Shown: positions 34,441-43,086 of the stretch, piece by piece | Layout of the letters: every line of letters starts with the position of its first letter | Position numbering within the stretch: position 1 is the first letter of the stretch | DNA from: Streptomyces sp. Isolate_45 | Lineage (GTDB): Bacteria > Actinomycetota > Actinomycetes > Streptomycetales > Streptomycetaceae | Reading direction: 5' to 3' | NCBI RefSeq assembly: GCF_024721315.2 | Contig: NZ_JANFAK020000060.1 | Coordinates: 1-45,789, forward strand | Length of the DNA: 45,789 bases | Made by a program: the position numbers and the translations under genes | The notes under the pieces: model-generated | What the model saw: the letters and a program-made list of their open reading frames with translations, nothing else | Told to the model about the DNA's origin: nothing | Database searches by the model: none

Positions 34441-34484
34441 CATGTCACGTCGCGGCACGTCACGGCACGTCACGGCACGTTACG
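34441..34484. repeat. Short tandem repeat, 10-bp period
   Basis: The decamer CACGGCACGT occurs exactly at 34461-34470 and 34471-34480, with degenerate copies on each side (CGCGGCACGT at 34451-34460; TCACGT before it). It lies in the 120-bp gap between the two minus-strand genes. Function unknown. Confidence 0.55.
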
Positions 34485-34510
34485 CCGGGGGAGGCCGGAG
34501 CCCCGGCCGG

Positions 34511-35623
34511 TTACGCCGCCAGGCCCGTCTTCGCGCCCGCGCCGCACAGGGGGATCACTGCGGTGCGGCCCTGCAAGGGGTCGCCGGGGGCGCCCGGGCG
34601 GACCGCCGCCCAGCAGGCCGCCGCCGTCGGCTCGACGAAGAGGCCGCGGCCGGCCAGGTCCCGCTGGGCCGCGCGCAGCCGGTCGTCGGGGACGGTCAGG
34701 AAGGTGCCGCCGGACTTCCGTACGGCCGCCAGGATCTGCCGGGCCCGGGGCGGCGCCGGAATCGCGATCCCCTCCGCCAGGGTCGGCAGTTGGGGCACCG
34801 GCTCGGCGTCCTCCGACCCGGCGGCGAACGCCGTGGCCAGTGGGGCGACCGCCGCCGCCTGCACGGCGATCAGCGCGGGGGGCCGTACCCCGCGCCGGGC
34901 CAGCTCCTCCACCGCCAGCGCGGCGCCGAGCAGCAGGGTCCCGTTCCCGACCGGGACCACCAGGACCTCGGGCAGCCGGCCCGCCATGGCCTCCCAGATC
35001 TCGTACGCGTACGTCTTCGTGCCCTGGAGGAAGTAGGGGTTGAAGACGTGGCTCGCGTAGAAGACGCCGGGGGCGTCGGCGGCGGCCCGGGCGGCTCGCG
35101 CGGTGGCCTCGCGGCCGCCCGGCACGATCCGTACGGTCGCCCCGTGGGCCCGCATCTGCTCGGTCTTCTTATCCGAGGTGCCCTCCGGCACGAAAACTTC
35201 ACAACTGAGCCCGGCACGCGCGCAGTACGCCGCGACGGAGGTCCCGGCGTTGCCGCTGCTGTCCGCGACGACCCGCTCGGGCGCCAGCCGGCGGGCCAGT
35301 TCCGCGAGCATGACGGCGCCGCGGTCCTTGAAGGACAGGGTCGGCATCAGGAAGTCGAGTTTGGCGTGAATCCGTTCCGCCAACGGGACCAGCGGCGTGT
35401 GCCCTTCGGACAGGGAGACCGAGAACGCCCCCGGCAGCGGCAGCACGGCCGCGTAGCGCCACAGGGAATGGGGGCCGGCGGCCGGCTCCAGGGCGATGGC
35501 CGGATCAGGTGCGAAGTCGAGGTCCCAGGGGCCACCGCAGACCGGACAGCACCAGGGGGCGGTCCGCACGTCCGCGCGGGTACCGTCCTCGGGGCAGAGG
35601 TAACCAGGGAGTGCGTGCGTCAT
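34511..35623 (-). CDS. Threonine synthase-like PLP-dependent lyase
   Basis: A 370-residue fold-type II PLP enzyme. The N-terminal zinc-ribbon-like part has Cys10, Cys25, Cys26 and Cys29 (YLCPEDG, WCCPVCGG), as seen in threonine-synthase-like and 2,3-diaminopropionate/cysteate-type relatives. The Schiff-base lysine is Lys99 in PTLSFKDRGA; DSSGNAGTSVAAY binds the phosphate side of the substrate, VPVGNGTLLLG the PLP phosphate, and PLCGAGAKTG ends the protein. Threonine synthase (thrC) is the nearest named enzyme, but no hom or thrB genes accompany it, so another beta-replacement or lyase reaction is possible. ATG 35623 with AAAGG upstream is chosen over 35644. Confidence 0.87.
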   Translation of the reverse strand: MTHALPGYLCPEDGTRADVRTAPWCCPVCGGPWDLDFAPDPAIALEPAAGPHSLWRYAAVLPLPGAFSVSLSEGHTPLVPLAERIHAKLDFLMPTLSFKDRGAVMLAELARRLAPERVVADSSGNAGTSVAAYCARAGLSCEVFVPEGTSDKKTEQMRAHGATVRIVPGGREATARAARAAADAPGVFYASHVFNPYFLQGTKTYAYEIWEAMAGRLPEVLVVPVGNGTLLLGAALAVEELARRGVRPPALIAVQAAAVAPLATAFAAGSEDAEPVPQLPTLAEGIAIPAPPRARQILAAVRKSGGTFLTVPDDRLRAAQRDLAGRGLFVEPTAAACWAAVRPGAPGDPLQGRTAVIPLCGAGAKTGLAA

Positions 35624-35832
35624 GTGCGGAACGCCTTTGCTCAATCATGGCCGTTGTATGGCACGGATGTTACGCGTCCGTTGTCCTCTTGTGGGATGCC
35701 GCACAGGTGGGTCAACCTTTCGGGAGCGACGGCCTGTTGGGCACCGTTCATTGTCATGGACATGCCTTTCAGGGTCTTCGTGTGCCGTCGCACACCCCCC
35801 GCAGCGCACCACCTATGAGGAGGACCCCTCAC

Positions 35833-37407
35833 ATGTCCGTGATGCGTCAAACCCGCCGGAAGCTCGCCGGCATCAGCGCGACCGCCGTCGTGGCCCTCGC
35901 GCTCGGCGCGGCCGCCGCCCTCCCCGCCTCGGCGGCCGACAACGGCGCACTGGGCGTCATCGAGAACGCAGGTGTCGAGGGAGCGATCTCCGGCAGCTAC
36001 ATCGTGACCCTGAACGACGCCGCCGCCCGCTCCACCGCCGAGAGCGGCAAGGCCGTCGCCAAGCGGTACGGCGCGAAGATCGACCGGACCTACAGCTCCG
36101 CCCTCAACGGCTATTCCGTCGAGGTCTCCGAGGCGCAGGCCAGAAAGCTCGCCGCCGACCCCGCCGTCAAGTCGGTCGTGCAGAACCGCGTCTTCACCGT
36201 CGACGCCACCCAGCCCAACCCGCCGTCCTGGGGCCTGGACCGCATCGACCAGCGCGCGCTCCCGCTGGACAACAGCTACACGTACCCCGACAAGGCCGGC
36301 GAGGGCGTCACCGCCTACATCATCGACACCGGGGTCCGGATCACCCACCAGGACTTCGGCGGTCGGGCCTCCTACGGTTACGACGCGATCGACAACGACA
36401 ACACCGCCCAGGACGGCCACGGCCACGGCACCCACGTCGCGGGCACCGTCGGCGGCACGGCGCACGGCGTGGCCAAGAAGGCCAAGATCGTCGGCGTCCG
36501 CGTGCTCAACAACCAGGGCTCGGGCACCACGGCCCAGGTCGTCGCCGGCATCGACTGGGTGACGCGCAACGCCGTCAAGCCGGCCGTCGCCAACATGTCG
36601 CTCGGCGGCGGCGCGGACTCCGCGCTCGACACGGCCGTCCGCAACTCCATAGCCGCCGGCATCACGTACGCGGTCGCGGCGGGCAACGAGTCGACCGACG
36701 CGAGCACGAAGTCCCCGGCGCGCGTCGGCGAGGCCATCACCGTCGGCTCCACCACCAACACCGACGCCAAGTCCAGCTTCTCCAACTACGGCAGCATCCT
36801 GGACATCTTCGCGCCGGGCTCCAACATCACCTCGACGTGGGGCACCGGGGACACCGCGACGAACACCATCTCGGGCACGTCGATGGCCTCCCCGCACGTC
36901 GCGGGCGCGGCCGCGATCTACCTCTCGCAGAACCCGGCCAGCACCCCGGCGCAGGTCTCCGCTGGCCTGGTCGCCGCGGCCACCCCGAACGTGGTCACCG
37001 GTCCCGGCACCGGCTCCCCGAACCGGCTGCTGAACGTGGGCGCGGGCACCACCCCGCCGAACCCGGGCACCCGCTTCGAGAACCTCAACGACTACGCGAT
37101 CAACGACAACTCCACCGTCGAGTCGCCGATCACGGTCAGCGGGATCACCGGCAACGCCCCGGCCACGCTGAGCGTGCCGGTCGACATCAAGCACACCTAC
37201 GTCGGTGACCTCAAGGTCGACCTCGTCGCCCCCGACGGCACCGTCTACAACCTGCGCAACCGCACCGGCGGCAGCGCGGACAACATCATCCAGACCTTCA
37301 CCGTGAACGCCTCCTCCGAGGTCGCCAACGGGGTCTGGAAGCTGCGGGTCGCCGACCTGGCGGGCGCCGACGTCGGCAAGATCGACTCGTGGGCGCTGCA
37401 GTTCTGA
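35833..37407 (+). CDS. Secreted subtilisin-like serine protease with P-domain
   Basis: A 524-residue preproenzyme. It has a signal peptide (RKLAGISATAVVALALGAAAALPASA, cleavage near 35) and an inhibitor I9 propeptide (about 52-125, SYIVTLND through VVQNRVF). The peptidase S8 domain has catalytic Asp165 (YIIDTGV), His198 (GHGTHVAG) and Ser350 (GTSMASPH), with the oxyanion Asn in AAGNES. A P/homoB domain (about 410-524: FENLNDYAINDNSTVESPITVSG to VDSWALQF-like end) follows a short Pro-rich linker. It resembles proteinase K/aqualysin-like streptomycete extracellular proteases. ATG 35833 has GAGGAGGA upstream; the long frame from 35509 is rejected. Confidence 0.95.
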   Translation: MSVMRQTRRKLAGISATAVVALALGAAAALPASAADNGALGVIENAGVEGAISGSYIVTLNDAAARSTAESGKAVAKRYGAKIDRTYSSALNGYSVEVSEAQARKLAADPAVKSVVQNRVFTVDATQPNPPSWGLDRIDQRALPLDNSYTYPDKAGEGVTAYIIDTGVRITHQDFGGRASYGYDAIDNDNTAQDGHGHGTHVAGTVGGTAHGVAKKAKIVGVRVLNNQGSGTTAQVVAGIDWVTRNAVKPAVANMSLGGGADSALDTAVRNSIAAGITYAVAAGNESTDASTKSPARVGEAITVGSTTNTDAKSSFSNYGSILDIFAPGSNITSTWGTGDTATNTISGTSMASPHVAGAAAIYLSQNPASTPAQVSAGLVAAATPNVVTGPGTGSPNRLLNVGAGTTPPNPGTRFENLNDYAINDNSTVESPITVSGITGNAPATLSVPVDIKHTYVGDLKVDLVAPDGTVYNLRNRTGGSADNIIQTFTVNASSEVANGVWKLRVADLAGADVGKIDSWALQF

Positions 37408-37467
37408 CGACCTCCCGGGCGACCGGGTGGCAAGGGGCGCGATAACAGGCTGGATCGCGCGATGAAC

Positions 37468-37499
37468 GCGGGGGCGACCGGATGGCCGGTCGTCCCCGC
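37468..37499. terminator. Hairpin after the subtilisin gene
   Basis: GCGGGG pairs with CCCCGC and, inside it past one mismatch, CGACCGG pairs with CCGGTCG around a 4-nt loop. It begins 60 bp after the stop codon. Confidence 0.65.
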
Positions 37500-37553
37500 T
37501 GCGTACTATTTCGCGCATTCGTTCGCGCCCCCCGTGATGGAGCACCTCACCCC

Positions 37554-38711
37554 GTGAGCACCCCGCCCCGACCGCAGGCCCCCGGTCCCGGCCACCAGTG
37601 GCCCCCGCCGTCCCCGCTGCCGGTGTGGGGGCCGCCGGCCCACGCGTACCCGCCCGCGCTCAACGGGTTCGCCCTGGCCTCGCTGCTGGTCGGGCTGCTG
37701 TGCTTCCCGCCGCTCGGGATCGTCTTCGGGGTCGTGGCGCTGGTGCAGATCGCGCGCAAGCGGGAGCGGGGCAGGGTCCTGGCCGTCGTGGGCCTGGTGG
37801 TCTCGCTGGTGATGACCGTCGTCGCGGCGGTGGGCATCGACGCCTACGGGAGGACCTTCCTCGACCGGATGGGCCCGTCCCGGACGTACGAGGAGGCCGA
37901 GGGCGAGCCGGCAGTCATGGAGGAGCTGCGGGCGGGCGAGTGCTTCAACGTCCCCGGCGGCGACCTCCTCGACGAGGACCCGCTCGCCCACCGCATCGGC
38001 TGCGGGCGGGTGCACGACGCCGAGGTGACCTCCACGACCCTGCTCGACATCGCGTCCTTCCCCGGCACGCAGGAGCTCCAGCAGACGGTCACCGACATGT
38101 GCTGGAAGGCGCAGGACGCGTACGCGATGGACACGTGGGCGCTGCCCGCCTACGCGGAGATGTTCTACTTCGCGCCCTCCCACGAATCCTGGCGCGCGGG
38201 CGACCGGCGCCTGATCTGCGTGATCGGCACCGCGGAGCAGGAGCACCGGGGCAGCCTGCGCGAGGACGAGGGGATGCTGACGCCGGAGCAGGTGACCCTG
38301 CTGCGCTCGCTGAACACGGCGGACCAGGCGCTGGGGCGCGGCCCCGACGCGGAGGTCGCCGACGCGCTGCCGCGGTACCGGACGTGGGCGCGGGAGGTCG
38401 AGGAGGCGCTGGGCGCGGAGGTCCGGATGCTCCAGGACGTGACGCGGAGGCCGGGGACGGGCCCGGCGGCGGCCGCGCAGTTGGGGGAGATCGAGGCGGC
38501 GCGCGGGGCGTGGCAGAAGGCGTCGGGGGCGTCGCGGCCGGCGGATTTCCAGGCCGCGTGGGACCAGGCGCTGGCGGCGGTCTCGGTGGACACGGAGAAG
38601 GCGCTGCGCGGCGCCTACGGTTTGTCGACCGTGGTTCCGGAGTGGCTCGAGGACTACCCGGGCGACGCGGGCGAGGATGCGGGGGGCGCGCCCTCGGCGG
38701 AGTCGGTCTGA
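37554..38711 (+). CDS. DUF4190 membrane protein with septum-formation-like extracellular domain
   Basis: A 385-residue protein. A Pro-rich cytoplasmic N-terminus is followed by a DUF4190 two-helix unit (LNGFALASLLVGLLCFPPLGIVFGVVALVQI and RGRVLAVVGLVVSLVMTVVAAVGI). Outside the membrane, residues about 140-260 (LRAGECFNVPGG, HRIGCGRVHDAEVTSTTLLD, CWKAQDAYAMD, RRLICVIGTAE) have the paired-Cys pattern of the Septum_form/DUF4190-associated domain. The C-terminal 120 residues are helical. GTG 37554 was chosen by frame; its ribosome site is weak. Function unknown. Confidence 0.78.
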   Translation: MSTPPRPQAPGPGHQWPPPSPLPVWGPPAHAYPPALNGFALASLLVGLLCFPPLGIVFGVVALVQIARKRERGRVLAVVGLVVSLVMTVVAAVGIDAYGRTFLDRMGPSRTYEEAEGEPAVMEELRAGECFNVPGGDLLDEDPLAHRIGCGRVHDAEVTSTTLLDIASFPGTQELQQTVTDMCWKAQDAYAMDTWALPAYAEMFYFAPSHESWRAGDRRLICVIGTAEQEHRGSLREDEGMLTPEQVTLLRSLNTADQALGRGPDAEVADALPRYRTWAREVEEALGAEVRMLQDVTRRPGTGPAAAAQLGEIEAARGAWQKASGASRPADFQAAWDQALAAVSVDTEKALRGAYGLSTVVPEWLEDYPGDAGEDAGGAPSAESV

Positions 38712-38809
38712 GGAATCGGTTCGAGGCCTTGTGGGTAACGCGCGGTAACGGGTTTGAGTGACCTGGCTTCATCACTTCGGGTGAAACTCTGGCCCGTGCT
38801 TGCGCAGTA

Positions 38810-38822
38810 CAACCGTCGGTTG
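38810..38822. promoter_or_regulatory. Candidate GntR autoregulatory operator
   Basis: CAACC-GTC-GGTTG is a perfect 13-bp inverted repeat 40 bp before the GntR-family gene. Position and symmetry fit a dimeric repressor site; not proven to be bound by the adjacent regulator. Confidence 0.4.
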
Positions 38823-38861
38823 CCAGGGTGTAGCTGTCTGTCAACCTGATGGGAGTGGCCA

Positions 38862-39614
38862 GTGACTTTCGGTGAGCAGCCGGCCTATCTTCGTGTCGCC
38901 GGTGATCTGCGACGGAAGATCGTCGATGGGTCCCTGCCCCCGCACGCCCGGCTACCTTCACAGGCCCGGATCCGAGAGGAGTACGGGGTCTCCGACACCG
39001 TCGCCCTGGAGGCCCGCAAGGTCCTCATGGCCGAGGGGCTGGTCGAGGGCCGTTCCGGCTCCGGGACCTACGTGCGGGAGCAGCCCGTACCGCGCCGGGT
39101 CGCGCGCTCCGGCTACCGCACGGGCGGCGCGTCGACGCCGTTCCGGCAGGAGCAGGCGGAGACGGGCGCGCGCGGCACGTGGGAGTCGAACAGCGAGCAG
39201 GCGCAGGCGCCGGCCGAGATCGCGAAGCGGCTCGGCATCGAACCGGGTGACCGGGTCATGCGCACGCGGTACGTGTTCCGCGACGCGGGGGAGGCGATGA
39301 TGCTCTCCACCTCCTGGGAGCCGCTCGCCGTGACCGGCCGGACCCCGGTGATGCTGCCGGAGGAGGGGCCGCTGGGCGGATCCGGGGTGGTGGACCGGAT
39401 GGCCGCGATCGACGTCGTCGTCGACAACGTGGTGGAGGAGGTCGGCGCCAGGCCGGGGCTGGCCGAGGAGATCATGTCGCTCGGCGGCGTCCCGGGACAC
39501 GTGGTCCTCGTCGTCAGCCGTACCTACTTCGCCTCCGGTCGGGCGGTGGAGACGGCCGACGTCGTCGTCCCGGCGGACCGCTACCGCCTCGCCTACCACC
39601 TGCCGGTGAGGTAG
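38862..39614 (+). CDS. GntR-family (HutC subfamily) transcriptional regulator
   Basis: A 250-residue regulator. The N-terminal winged helix-turn-helix (about 5-72: PAYLRVAGDLRRKIVDGSLPPHARLPSQARIREEYGVSDTVALEARKVLMAEGLVEGRSGSGTYV) is standard GntR. The C-terminal UTRA ligand domain (about 100-245) has GIEPGDRVMRTRYVFRDAGEAMMLSTSWEP and the closing VVVSRTYF-like strand and PADRYRLAYHL. It probably senses a small metabolite. It lies 173 bp before an NCS1 permease in the same direction, which makes that transporter a plausible target. GTG 38862 has GGGAG upstream. Confidence 0.93.
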   Translation: MTFGEQPAYLRVAGDLRRKIVDGSLPPHARLPSQARIREEYGVSDTVALEARKVLMAEGLVEGRSGSGTYVREQPVPRRVARSGYRTGGASTPFRQEQAETGARGTWESNSEQAQAPAEIAKRLGIEPGDRVMRTRYVFRDAGEAMMLSTSWEPLAVTGRTPVMLPEEGPLGGSGVVDRMAAIDVVVDNVVEEVGARPGLAEEIMSLGGVPGHVVLVVSRTYFASGRAVETADVVVPADRYRLAYHLPVR

Positions 39615-39748
39615 CCGCGCGGTGGCCGGGCCCGGGCGGTGCTCCGGGGCCGGCGGGGTGCGTACCGGTGAGCGGACGGCGGGTGCGGTGGTGTTTACCG
39701 GGCGGTGACGCCGGGCGGGTGGGCGTTACCCCGGGGCAACGCGCGGGA

Positions 39749-39763
39749 GTGACGGGCCGTCAC
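39749..39763. promoter_or_regulatory. Palindrome before the NCS1 permease
   Basis: GTGACGG-G-CCGTCAC, a perfect inverted repeat, ends 24 bp before the permease ATG and just upstream of a possible -10 (TAGCGT at 39774-39779). It could be an operator. It differs from the palindrome before the GntR gene. Confidence 0.4.
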
Positions 39764-39787
39764 GTGCCGCACCTAGCGTCGGACGGC

Positions 39788-41470
39788 ATGACCGACACCG
39801 CCACCGCCCCCGACTCCGCGCCGCCGGCCCGCAGCTACGCCAAGCTCGCGGCCGACGAGAGCCGCGAGGACTATTCGCTGAGGTACGCGCCGCACGCGTT
39901 CCGCCGGTGGGGACCCGGCACCGTCGCCGGCACCGCGCTCGGCGGGATCGCCTACCTCGCCGACTTCGCGATCGGCGCGTCCATCGTCTTCGCCTACGGA
40001 TTCACCAGCGGCGCCGCCGCGATCCTGGCCGCCGCGGCCGTCATCTTCCTGACCGGCATCCCGATCGCGCGCGCCTGCGCGACGTACGGGCTGGACATGG
40101 ACCTGGTGACGCGCGGCGCCGGCTTCGGGTACTTCGGGTCGACCCTGACCTCGCTCATCTACGCCTCGTTCACCTTCATCTTCTTCGCCCTCGAAGGCTC
40201 GATCATGGCGCAGGCCATGCACCAGGCCTTCGGCCTGCCCGTGGAGATCGGCTACCTGGTCACCACCCTGATCGTGATCCCCGTCGTCTTCCGCGGCATG
40301 GGCGCCCTCGCCAAGGTGCAGGCCTGGACGCAGCCCGTGTGGCTGGTCGGGCTCGCGCTGCCCTTCCTCGTGCTCGCCTTCGAGGCGCCCGAGTCCTGGG
40401 GGGCCTTCACCCACTTCGGAGGCACGGAGGGCGCCGGCGCGGGCTTCTCCTGGATCGGCTTCGGCTTCGGGACCGGAATCGCCCTCTCGCTCATCGCGCA
40501 GATCGGCGAGCAGGCCGACTACCTGCGCTTCATGCCCGCCAAGACCGCCGAGAACGGCCGCCGGTGGAACCTCGCCGTGCTCGCGGCCGGACCCGGCTGG
40601 GTGGTCATCGGCGCCGCCAAGCAGCTCGGCGGCGCCTTCCTGGCCTTCGTCGCGCTGGAGGCGGTCGGCAGGACGCACGCCCTGGAGCCGATCGCCCCGC
40701 AGATCGAGGCGCTGCGCCCGTGGCTCGGTGGCCTCGCCCTGCCCGCCGCCGCACTGTTCGTGATCGTGTCCCAGATCAAGATCAACGTCACCAACGCCTA
40801 CAGCGGCTCGCTCTCCTGGTCCAACTTCTTCTCCCGCGTCACCCACCGCCACCCCGGCCGGGTCTGGTACATCTTCCTCAACCTCGGCATCGCGCTGACG
40901 CTGATGGAACTCAACATGTTCGCCATGCTCGGCAAGCTGTTGGGGTTCTACTCCAACGTCGGCATCGCCTGGATCGTCGCCGTCGCAGCCGACCTCGTGA
41001 TCAACAAGCGGCTCGGGCTGAGCCCGCCGTACATCGAGTTCAAGCGGGCATATCTGTACGCCGTCAACCCGGCGGGTTTCGGCGCGATGGTGATCGCCTC
41101 CACCGTGTCGATCCTCGCCTTCTTCGGACTCTTCGGGACCCACGCCGAGGCCTTCTCCACCTTCATCGCCGCCGGACTCTCCCTCGTCCTGTGCCCGTTG
41201 ATCGCGTGGGCGACCCGCGGGAAGTACTACCTGGCCAGGCCGAACGTGGTGAACGGTCCCGGAGTGGAGGTCGCGGACATCACCGCCACGCACACCTGCT
41301 CCGTCTGCGAAACGGCGTACGAGCTCCCGGACATCGCCGACTGCCCGGCCCAGGCCGGGCCGATCTGCTCGCTGTGCTGCTCCCTCGACGCCACCTGCGG
41401 CGACGTCTGCCGCAAGGGGTCCGCGGCCGGGGCGGTGGTCCTGCCGATGCCTTCCGTGCGCCGGGTCTGA
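39788..41470 (+). CDS. NCS1-family purine/cytosine permease with Cys-rich C-terminal tail
   Basis: A 560-residue protein. Residues about 25-485 form a 12-helix NCS1 transporter: SREDYSLRYAPHAFRRWGPGTVAGTALGG at the entry, then GLDMDLVTRGAGFGYFGSTLTSL, ISLxAQIGEQADYLRFMP-type helix 6 and QIKINVTNAYSGSLSWSNFFSR. Unlike ordinary NCS1 permeases, a cytosolic tail follows with eight cysteines at 504, 507, 519, 527, 530, 531, 537 and 541 (CSVCETAYE, ADCPAQAGPICSLCCSLDATCGDVC), consistent with a zinc or Fe-S site. It may couple transport to sensing. The start ATG 39788 (MTDTATAP) is preferred; the frame from 39668 crosses the palindrome. The GntR gene upstream is a likely regulator. Confidence 0.87.
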   Translation: MTDTATAPDSAPPARSYAKLAADESREDYSLRYAPHAFRRWGPGTVAGTALGGIAYLADFAIGASIVFAYGFTSGAAAILAAAAVIFLTGIPIARACATYGLDMDLVTRGAGFGYFGSTLTSLIYASFTFIFFALEGSIMAQAMHQAFGLPVEIGYLVTTLIVIPVVFRGMGALAKVQAWTQPVWLVGLALPFLVLAFEAPESWGAFTHFGGTEGAGAGFSWIGFGFGTGIALSLIAQIGEQADYLRFMPAKTAENGRRWNLAVLAAGPGWVVIGAAKQLGGAFLAFVALEAVGRTHALEPIAPQIEALRPWLGGLALPAAALFVIVSQIKINVTNAYSGSLSWSNFFSRVTHRHPGRVWYIFLNLGIALTLMELNMFAMLGKLLGFYSNVGIAWIVAVAADLVINKRLGLSPPYIEFKRAYLYAVNPAGFGAMVIASTVSILAFFGLFGTHAEAFSTFIAAGLSLVLCPLIAWATRGKYYLARPNVVNGPGVEVADITATHTCSVCETAYELPDIADCPAQAGPICSLCCSLDATCGDVCRKGSAAGAVVLPMPSVRRV

Positions 41471-41630
41471 ACCGGCTTGCACGGCCCTTTCGTACGCCTG
41501 GCCGGATGCGTACGCCCCCGAGGTACCTCTTCGTGAAAAACCGTATCCGCACAGTAAAGGTCGGGCGTAAGCTCGGGCATATGCGCAATGCGGTTTCCTG
41601 GGCAGGTACATCGGCGGAGGGTGAAGCGCG

Positions 41631-41825
41631 ATGAACGACAGCGGTGCCCTGCTCCCGTGGCTGGTCATACGTCAGGACGACAACGGCAACCGCTACCGGG
41701 TGGGCCGGTACCCCACCCGGGCCGAGGCCCAGAAGGTCGTCGACAGCCTCGACGACCGGGGACACAAGCAGCTCTACTGGGTCGAGCGGATCGGGCAGGG
41801 CACGCAGACCGCCACGACGAACTGA
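41631..41825 (+). CDS. Small SPOR-like protein
   Basis: A 64-residue protein, WLVIRQDDNGNRYRVGRYPTRAEAQKVVDSLDDRGHKQLYWVERI, matching the strand-helix-strand layout of a minimal SPOR-type module with YRVGRYPTRAEAQKVVDSL as its core. No signal or membrane segment is present, so it is unlikely to bind septal peptidoglycan from outside. GGAGG lies nine bases before ATG 41631. Streptomycetes carry several such short SPOR-like proteins; function unknown. Confidence 0.8.
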   Translation: MNDSGALLPWLVIRQDDNGNRYRVGRYPTRAEAQKVVDSLDDRGHKQLYWVERIGQGTQTATTN

Positions 41826-41919
41826 GTCCCGGCGGTCGGGCCGACGGTCGACCGGGCGCGGGCCCGCCGCCGCGGTCCCGGCGAGCCGGACGCCGACGGC
41901 ACTGGCATAGGCTCCGTCC

Positions 41920-42354
41920 ATGACTGAACGCGTGGTCGTGGGCGGAGCCCTTTGCCGTGACGGGCGCCTCCTGGCCGCCCGGCGCAGCGCCCCGCCCGAG
42001 CTGGCCGGCCGCTGGGAACTCCCCGGCGGCAAGGCCGAGCCCGGCGAATCCGTACCCGAGGCCCTGGTGCGCGAACTGCGCGAGGAGCTCGGGGTCGAGA
42101 CCGAGGCGCTGGAACGGATCCCGGGGGAGTGGCCGCTCAAGCCGGGGCTCGTACTGCACGTGTGGACGGCCCGGCTGGTGTCGGGGGAGCCCGCCCCGTT
42201 GGAGGACCACGACGAGCTGCGCTGGCTGGAGCCGGCGGAGCTGGACTCCGTGGACTGGCTCGATCAGGACCGGCCCGCGGTCGCCGAGGCCGGGCGCCGG
42301 TTGCGCGCCGCCGCGCTCCCGGAGCCGCACGACGGGGCGCACCGGGGCGCGTGA
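41920..42354 (+). CDS. Nudix hydrolase (MutT-like)
   Basis: A 144-residue Nudix protein. The complete Nudix box runs from GGKAEPGE (about 35-42) through VRELREELGVE, matching GX5EX7REUXEEXGU, so the metal site is intact. ARRSAPPELAGRWELPGG and the later DHDELRWLEPAELDSVDWLDQDRP resemble the MutT/CTP-pyrophosphatase subgroup that removes oxidised or unusual (d)NTPs. The exact substrate is not predictable. ATG 41920 directly opens the first strand. Confidence 0.93.
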   Translation: MTERVVVGGALCRDGRLLAARRSAPPELAGRWELPGGKAEPGESVPEALVRELREELGVETEALERIPGEWPLKPGLVLHVWTARLVSGEPAPLEDHDELRWLEPAELDSVDWLDQDRPAVAEAGRRLRAAALPEPHDGAHRGA

Positions 42355-42433
42355 CGCTCACGCGGTAGGCCGTCTGCGCCACCGTGCGCCGGTGCGTGGG
42401 GGATCGAGTGGTACGACGCCCCGAATATCGGGT

Positions 42434-42937
42434 ATGTCGCTATTAATCCCTATCTCGTCCCCCTTTCGTCCCCGACGAACCGGACTGGGGTCACTGCTGG
42501 CCCGGGAAGTGATCGGCGTGATCGACGCAGACGGTGAACGTGCCGAATGGGCCTTCCCCGCCGAACCCGGTGCCGTCCGCACCGCCCGCCACGCAGTCCG
42601 CGGCACGCTGCGCTCCTGGGGCCTGGACTCCGTCGGAGACGTGACCGTCCTGCTGGTCAGTGAGCTGGTGACGAACTCCCTGCGCTACGCCTCCGGCCCC
42701 ATCGGGGTCCGTCTGGTACGGCGCAAACCGGCCGCCGGGGATACGGTGGGCGGCGACGCGCTGCTCGTGGAAGTTTCCGATCCGCTTCCGGATCCGCCCC
42801 GCGCGAAGGTCGCCCAGCCGGACGACGAAGGGGGCCGGGGACTCCACCTCGTGGCCGTCTCGGCGCAACGTTGGGGAACCCGCCACGGGAAATCGGGCAA
42901 GACTGTGTGGTTCGAGTTGGCTCTTCCTGGTGAGTAA
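42434..42937 (+). CDS. RsbW-like ATP-binding (HATPase_c) regulatory protein
   Basis: A 167-residue GHKL/HATPase_c_2 protein of the anti-sigma-factor kinase type. The N box is LLVSELVTNSLRYA, the G1-type segment is VEVSDPLPDPPRA, and G2 is DDEGGRGLHLVAVSAQRWG, closed by GKTVWFELALP. Streptomycetes encode dozens of these; some phosphorylate anti-anti-sigma factors. The start is uncertain: ATG 42434 lacks a clear ribosome site and, if used, places the rare codon TTA at codon 4 (42443-42445). GTG 42509 would avoid it. The next gene, 149 bp downstream, is a PP2C phosphatase with a related HATPase domain, suggesting a kinase/phosphatase pair. Confidence 0.85.
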   Translation: MSLLIPISSPFRPRRTGLGSLLAREVIGVIDADGERAEWAFPAEPGAVRTARHAVRGTLRSWGLDSVGDVTVLLVSELVTNSLRYASGPIGVRLVRRKPAAGDTVGGDALLVEVSDPLPDPPRAKVAQPDDEGGRGLHLVAVSAQRWGTRHGKSGKTVWFELALPGE

Positions 42938-43086
42938 CAAGGTGAAGGGTGGCCAACGATCACCGGACGTGGCTCGAAAACAACGGGACCTTTTTGTGAT
43001 CGTGAACGCCGTGCCGTCCGGGGCCGTGGTGCTGAATACTTCGGTCATGGCCGGTCCGGTTGCGGTGAGCTGGAGGGGACGGTCGC

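Noticed and set aside
31910..35818. A 1302-codon open frame on the plus strand
   Set aside because: It runs antisense or out of frame through the protease, EamA, PEP-mutase-family and PLP-enzyme genes, has Arg/Gly/His-rich composition without domains, and is a typical high-GC shadow.
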